Below, in pieces: positions 32,691 through 34,383 of a stretch of 34,383 nt of DNA. Origin of the DNA: an uncultured Prevotella sp. (GTDB lineage Bacteria > Bacteroidota > Bacteroidia > Bacteroidales > Bacteroidaceae). The DNA is taken from the NCBI GenBank assembly GCA_900555035.1, contig USJX01000027.1:1-34383 (forward strand), read 5' to 3'. The translations under genes were made by a program, and so were the position numbers. Within the stretch, counting starts at the first letter, position 1; each line of letters starts with the position of its first letter. The notes under the pieces are model-generated. The model was not told the DNA's origin, ran no database searches, and saw only the letters and a program-made list of their open reading frames with translations.

Positions 32691-32962
32691 GCAAAATCTA
32701 CTTCACACTACACGATTTTGTTATAACTACCTATTAAACAGTAGTTTAAATAAGTGCAATACCCTCTCTACCACTACACGAATACTACACCACACTACAC
32801 TCAGAGGGCCAAACAATATTATTCGATGTAAAATGGCTTTCAAAACAAGCCAAGCAAAAAAGTGTAGTGTGGTGTAGTGTGGAAGCAGACACTACACGCC
32901 ATATAACGCCCTGAAGTTCAACCATTTTAGCTATACTTAGTGTAGTGTGAAGTAGTTTTTGC
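32691..32962. repeat. CACTACAC inverted-repeat element, about 270 bp
   Basis: Outer arms 32691-32713 and 32940-32962 are inverse copies (22 of 23 bases), built on CTACTTCACACTACAC. Inner arms ACTACACCACACTACACT (32784-32801) and its exact reverse complement (32861-32878) are nested inside. Single CACTACAC copies sit at 32772-32779 and 32890-32897. No convincing reading frame is present. It may be a small mobile element, a structured RNA or a binding-site cluster. Most of the 827-bp gap 32470-33296 is this element, the ATPase promoter and the remnant and hairpins to its right. Confidence 0.85.
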
Positions 32963-33135
32963 ATTTTCTGCATCTAGGATTCCAGGCTGCAGAGCCACGT
33001 TGCTTCAGAGATTATCTGCTGCCCCATCCGGATATAGCTAAACAGATATTCATCAGAAAGCAGCTAAGTATCAAAGCAAAAAATGCCTGGTTATGGCAAG
33101 ATATTGCCCTGAAAGAGGGCAACTTTTTGCCATAA
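32956..33135 (+). pseudogene. C-terminal remnant of a GrpB/UPF0157-like protein
   Basis: The plus strand is open for 59 codons to a TAA at 33133-33135 and reads LGFQAAEPRCFRDYLLPHPD, then IAKQIFIRKQLSIKAKN, from 32974. FRDYLxxHP followed by a K-rich helix is the C-terminal signature of the GrpB (UPF0157) nucleotidyltransferase-like family. There is no start codon, and a stop (32953-32955) lies at the border of the inverted-repeat element. That suggests the element or a deletion removed the rest. The final codons overlap the hairpin at 33082-33144. Family assignment is by motif only. Confidence 0.45.
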
Positions 33136-33144
33136 CCAGGCATT
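33082..33144 (-). terminator. Long two-tier hairpin, terminator-like on the minus strand
   Basis: AATGCCTGGTTATGGCAA (33082-33099) pairs perfectly with 33127-33144. After an internal loop TTGCCCT (33104-33110) pairs with AGGGCAA (33116-33122) on the same axis. On the minus strand it runs into TTTTTTGC. A terminator hairpin for the GlsB-like gene already lies between, so this may be a second stop, a small RNA or an element. Confidence 0.6.
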
Positions 33145-33235
33145 AATCGCCGGGTCGCCATAAATATTCGCAAATGGTTCATGAACCACCTGCGAAAGCT
33201 CAGTTATTCCAAACGTCTCAGCATAACACAAAGCT

Positions 33236-33283
33236 AAAATCCCATGCCCTTATTGCTTTCCGGCAATAAGGACATGGGATTTT
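33236..33283 (-). terminator. Terminator of the GlsB-like gene
   Basis: AAAATCCCATG (33236-33246) pairs with CATGGGATTTT (33273-33283), and CCTTATTGC with GCAATAAGG inside after one mismatch. It lies 14 bp past the gene end. Confidence 0.85.
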
Positions 33284-33296
33284 TGCTGTTGTTTTA

Positions 33297-34289
33297 TTAT
33301 TCTTTTTCCTTATAGAAAATTTTGTTGGCACCACTGGTTATCTTCAGCGCCTCAGGATGCTCCTTTATGAAACTATTGATGTGGCGAACACGCTTCTCTT
33401 CAAGAATCTCATCCACGGCTATGAGAATACCCGTCTCCTCTACATCACCGAAACCATAGTTGATGGCGGTGCCGAAAAGCTTCATGGTAGGACTCAGATT
33501 CATATACGCATTCACCAACGGAGGAATGTTGAAGCCCAACTCTCTGATTTCACGATTCAGAATGCGATAATCAGCTCGGAAATCTTCCTCGGTGAAAATC
33601 TTCTCCATCTCGCTCTCAGGAGTCTCCAACTTCAATGGCTTCATCGGAATCACCAGGTTCTCCTTGTCATCAAAATGCTTCTTGAGGAAGTAGAGAATCA
33701 TGTCGCGACCACGACGGATGTAAGATGGATACATCGTCATCTTGCCAAAGAAATACTTCACCTCAGGATAAAGCACAGTCAGGGCACCCAAGCCATCCCA
33801 GAGATTATCCAGGGCAAAGATGCTCTTGCTGTTCTTGCGAACATTCTGATACTCAATAGAAACGAACGAACGGCCCAACTCCACGGTGTAGGGCATGTAT
33901 TCCTTCAGGAACTTATCGGAGAAATGGAACATGTGGCTGGTGGCGAGCTTTGGCTGGCCCTTCTCGTCGAGCTGCCAATCCTTGCCCAGCAGATAACGGT
34001 AACCACCGATAATCTCGCTGGCCTCCGGATTCCAGACGATGAGCTGCTTATAGCAGTTGTCTCCAAAGTCGAATTCGTCAAGATCCATCGATTTCCCGGT
34101 TCCACCGCCAGCCTCACGGAAAGCGATTTCACGAAGGCGCCCAATCTCCTTCAACACATTTGGCGAGTCATTTGCCGTAACGATGTAAATCTCGTTATGG
34201 CTCTTATTGGTCATGCGAAGCTGCTTGTCGGGAGTCAACTCGCTCTTCAGCAGCTCGTGGTCAATCGGTTGGATGATTTCTTCTTCCAT
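33297..34289 (-). CDS. glsB: GNAT N-acyltransferase resembling glycine-lipid synthase GlsB
   Basis: 330 residues of the OlsB/Acetyltransf_5 type. Marks are the N-terminal LREIAFREAGGGTGKSMDLD, DNCYKQLIVWNPEASEIIGGYR, VELGRSFVSIEYQ and KYFFGKMTMYPSYI. OlsB-like enzymes transfer a 3-hydroxy-acyl chain from acyl carrier protein to an amino acid. In Bacteroides the homologue GlsB makes the first step of glycine (flavo-)lipids, paired with the O-acyltransferase GlsA. No glsA is downstream here: the gene ends at a terminator. Upstream is outside the window. The symbol is by similarity; ornithine lipids are an alternative product. No clear TAnnTTTG box lies in the 94 bp to the window edge. Confidence 0.75.
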   Translation of the reverse strand: MEEEIIQPIDHELLKSELTPDKQLRMTNKSHNEIYIVTANDSPNVLKEIGRLREIAFREAGGGTGKSMDLDEFDFGDNCYKQLIVWNPEASEIIGGYRYLLGKDWQLDEKGQPKLATSHMFHFSDKFLKEYMPYTVELGRSFVSIEYQNVRKNSKSIFALDNLWDGLGALTVLYPEVKYFFGKMTMYPSYIRRGRDMILYFLKKHFDDKENLVIPMKPLKLETPESEMEKIFTEEDFRADYRILNREIRELGFNIPPLVNAYMNLSPTMKLFGTAINYGFGDVEETGILIAVDEILEEKRVRHINSFIKEHPEALKITSGANKIFYKEKE

Positions 34290-34383
34290 ACTACTCTATC
34301 TCTATATAAAAACTATATTCTATAAATTAATACTGCGTTAAATTAATATTTAATCGTCTGTAAATCAATAACTTATATTAAGA

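Noticed and set aside
32641..32973. Short frames on both strands across the CACTACAC element
   Set aside because: They arise from repeated Thr/Leu/His codons in the inverted repeats and carry no protein signature.
33357..34325. Plus-strand frame opposite the GlsB-like gene
   Set aside because: Shadow frame; the minus-strand protein has clear family motifs.

Overview
The window looks like chromosome from a gut or oral Bacteroidota, most probably Prevotella/Segatella. Three things point there. Promoters repeatedly match the Bacteroidota pattern (TTTG or TTG, 19-20 bp, then TAnnTTTG). There is a SusC-type TonB-dependent receptor and a polysaccharide-utilisation-type set of glycan enzymes. Secreted proteins end in short type IX secretion-like C-terminal domains. 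The species call is inference from gene content.

The left third (1-14800) is glycan acquisition. A SusC-like receptor runs off the left edge on the minus strand, and a large repeat-built secreted protein diverges from it. Next come minus-strand genes for a membrane-anchored propeller sensor with an AraC-type DNA-binding domain but no kinase, a GH2 beta-galactosidase-like enzyme, a GH53 endo-beta-1,4-galactanase, a pectate lyase (PL1), and a 118-residue protein that carries a sorting-type C-terminus. The set suits pectic galactan and rhamnogalacturonan side chains. Just upstream of the GH53 gene lie the last 45 codons of a SusE-like surface glycan-binding protein. This suggests that a canonical SusC-SusD-SGBP-GH53-GH2 locus lost its transport half.

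The middle (14800-30840) is ordinary chromosome. It has tRNA-Phe and tRNA-Pro back to back, a helix-hairpin-helix membrane protein read with tRNA-Pro, two tandem sodium:neurotransmitter-symporter-family transporters, and a CYTH phosphatase with a 49-residue membrane protein upstream. prfB and a long-chain acyl-CoA synthetase follow, then an ArgE-like M20 hydrolase. A likely operon runs dut - TPR protein - DUF4292 lipoprotein - EnvC-like amidase activator, divergent from dgt. dut and dgt both shape the dNTP pool; the TPR/lipoprotein/EnvC group looks like envelope work.

The right end (30840-33296) is accessory and rich in repeats. An AAA+ ATPase with a DUF4143 domain is expressed from a clear promoter covered by four 16-bp repeats at an exact 33-bp period, one of them lying between the -33 and -7 boxes. 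Around it are a 34-bp inverted repeat, a 22-bp-period repeat, an island of CACTACAC inverted repeats, a 16-bp palindrome, a likely GrpB/UPF0157 gene remnant and large hairpins. The window ends with a GNAT N-acyltransferase resembling the glycine-lipid synthase GlsB.
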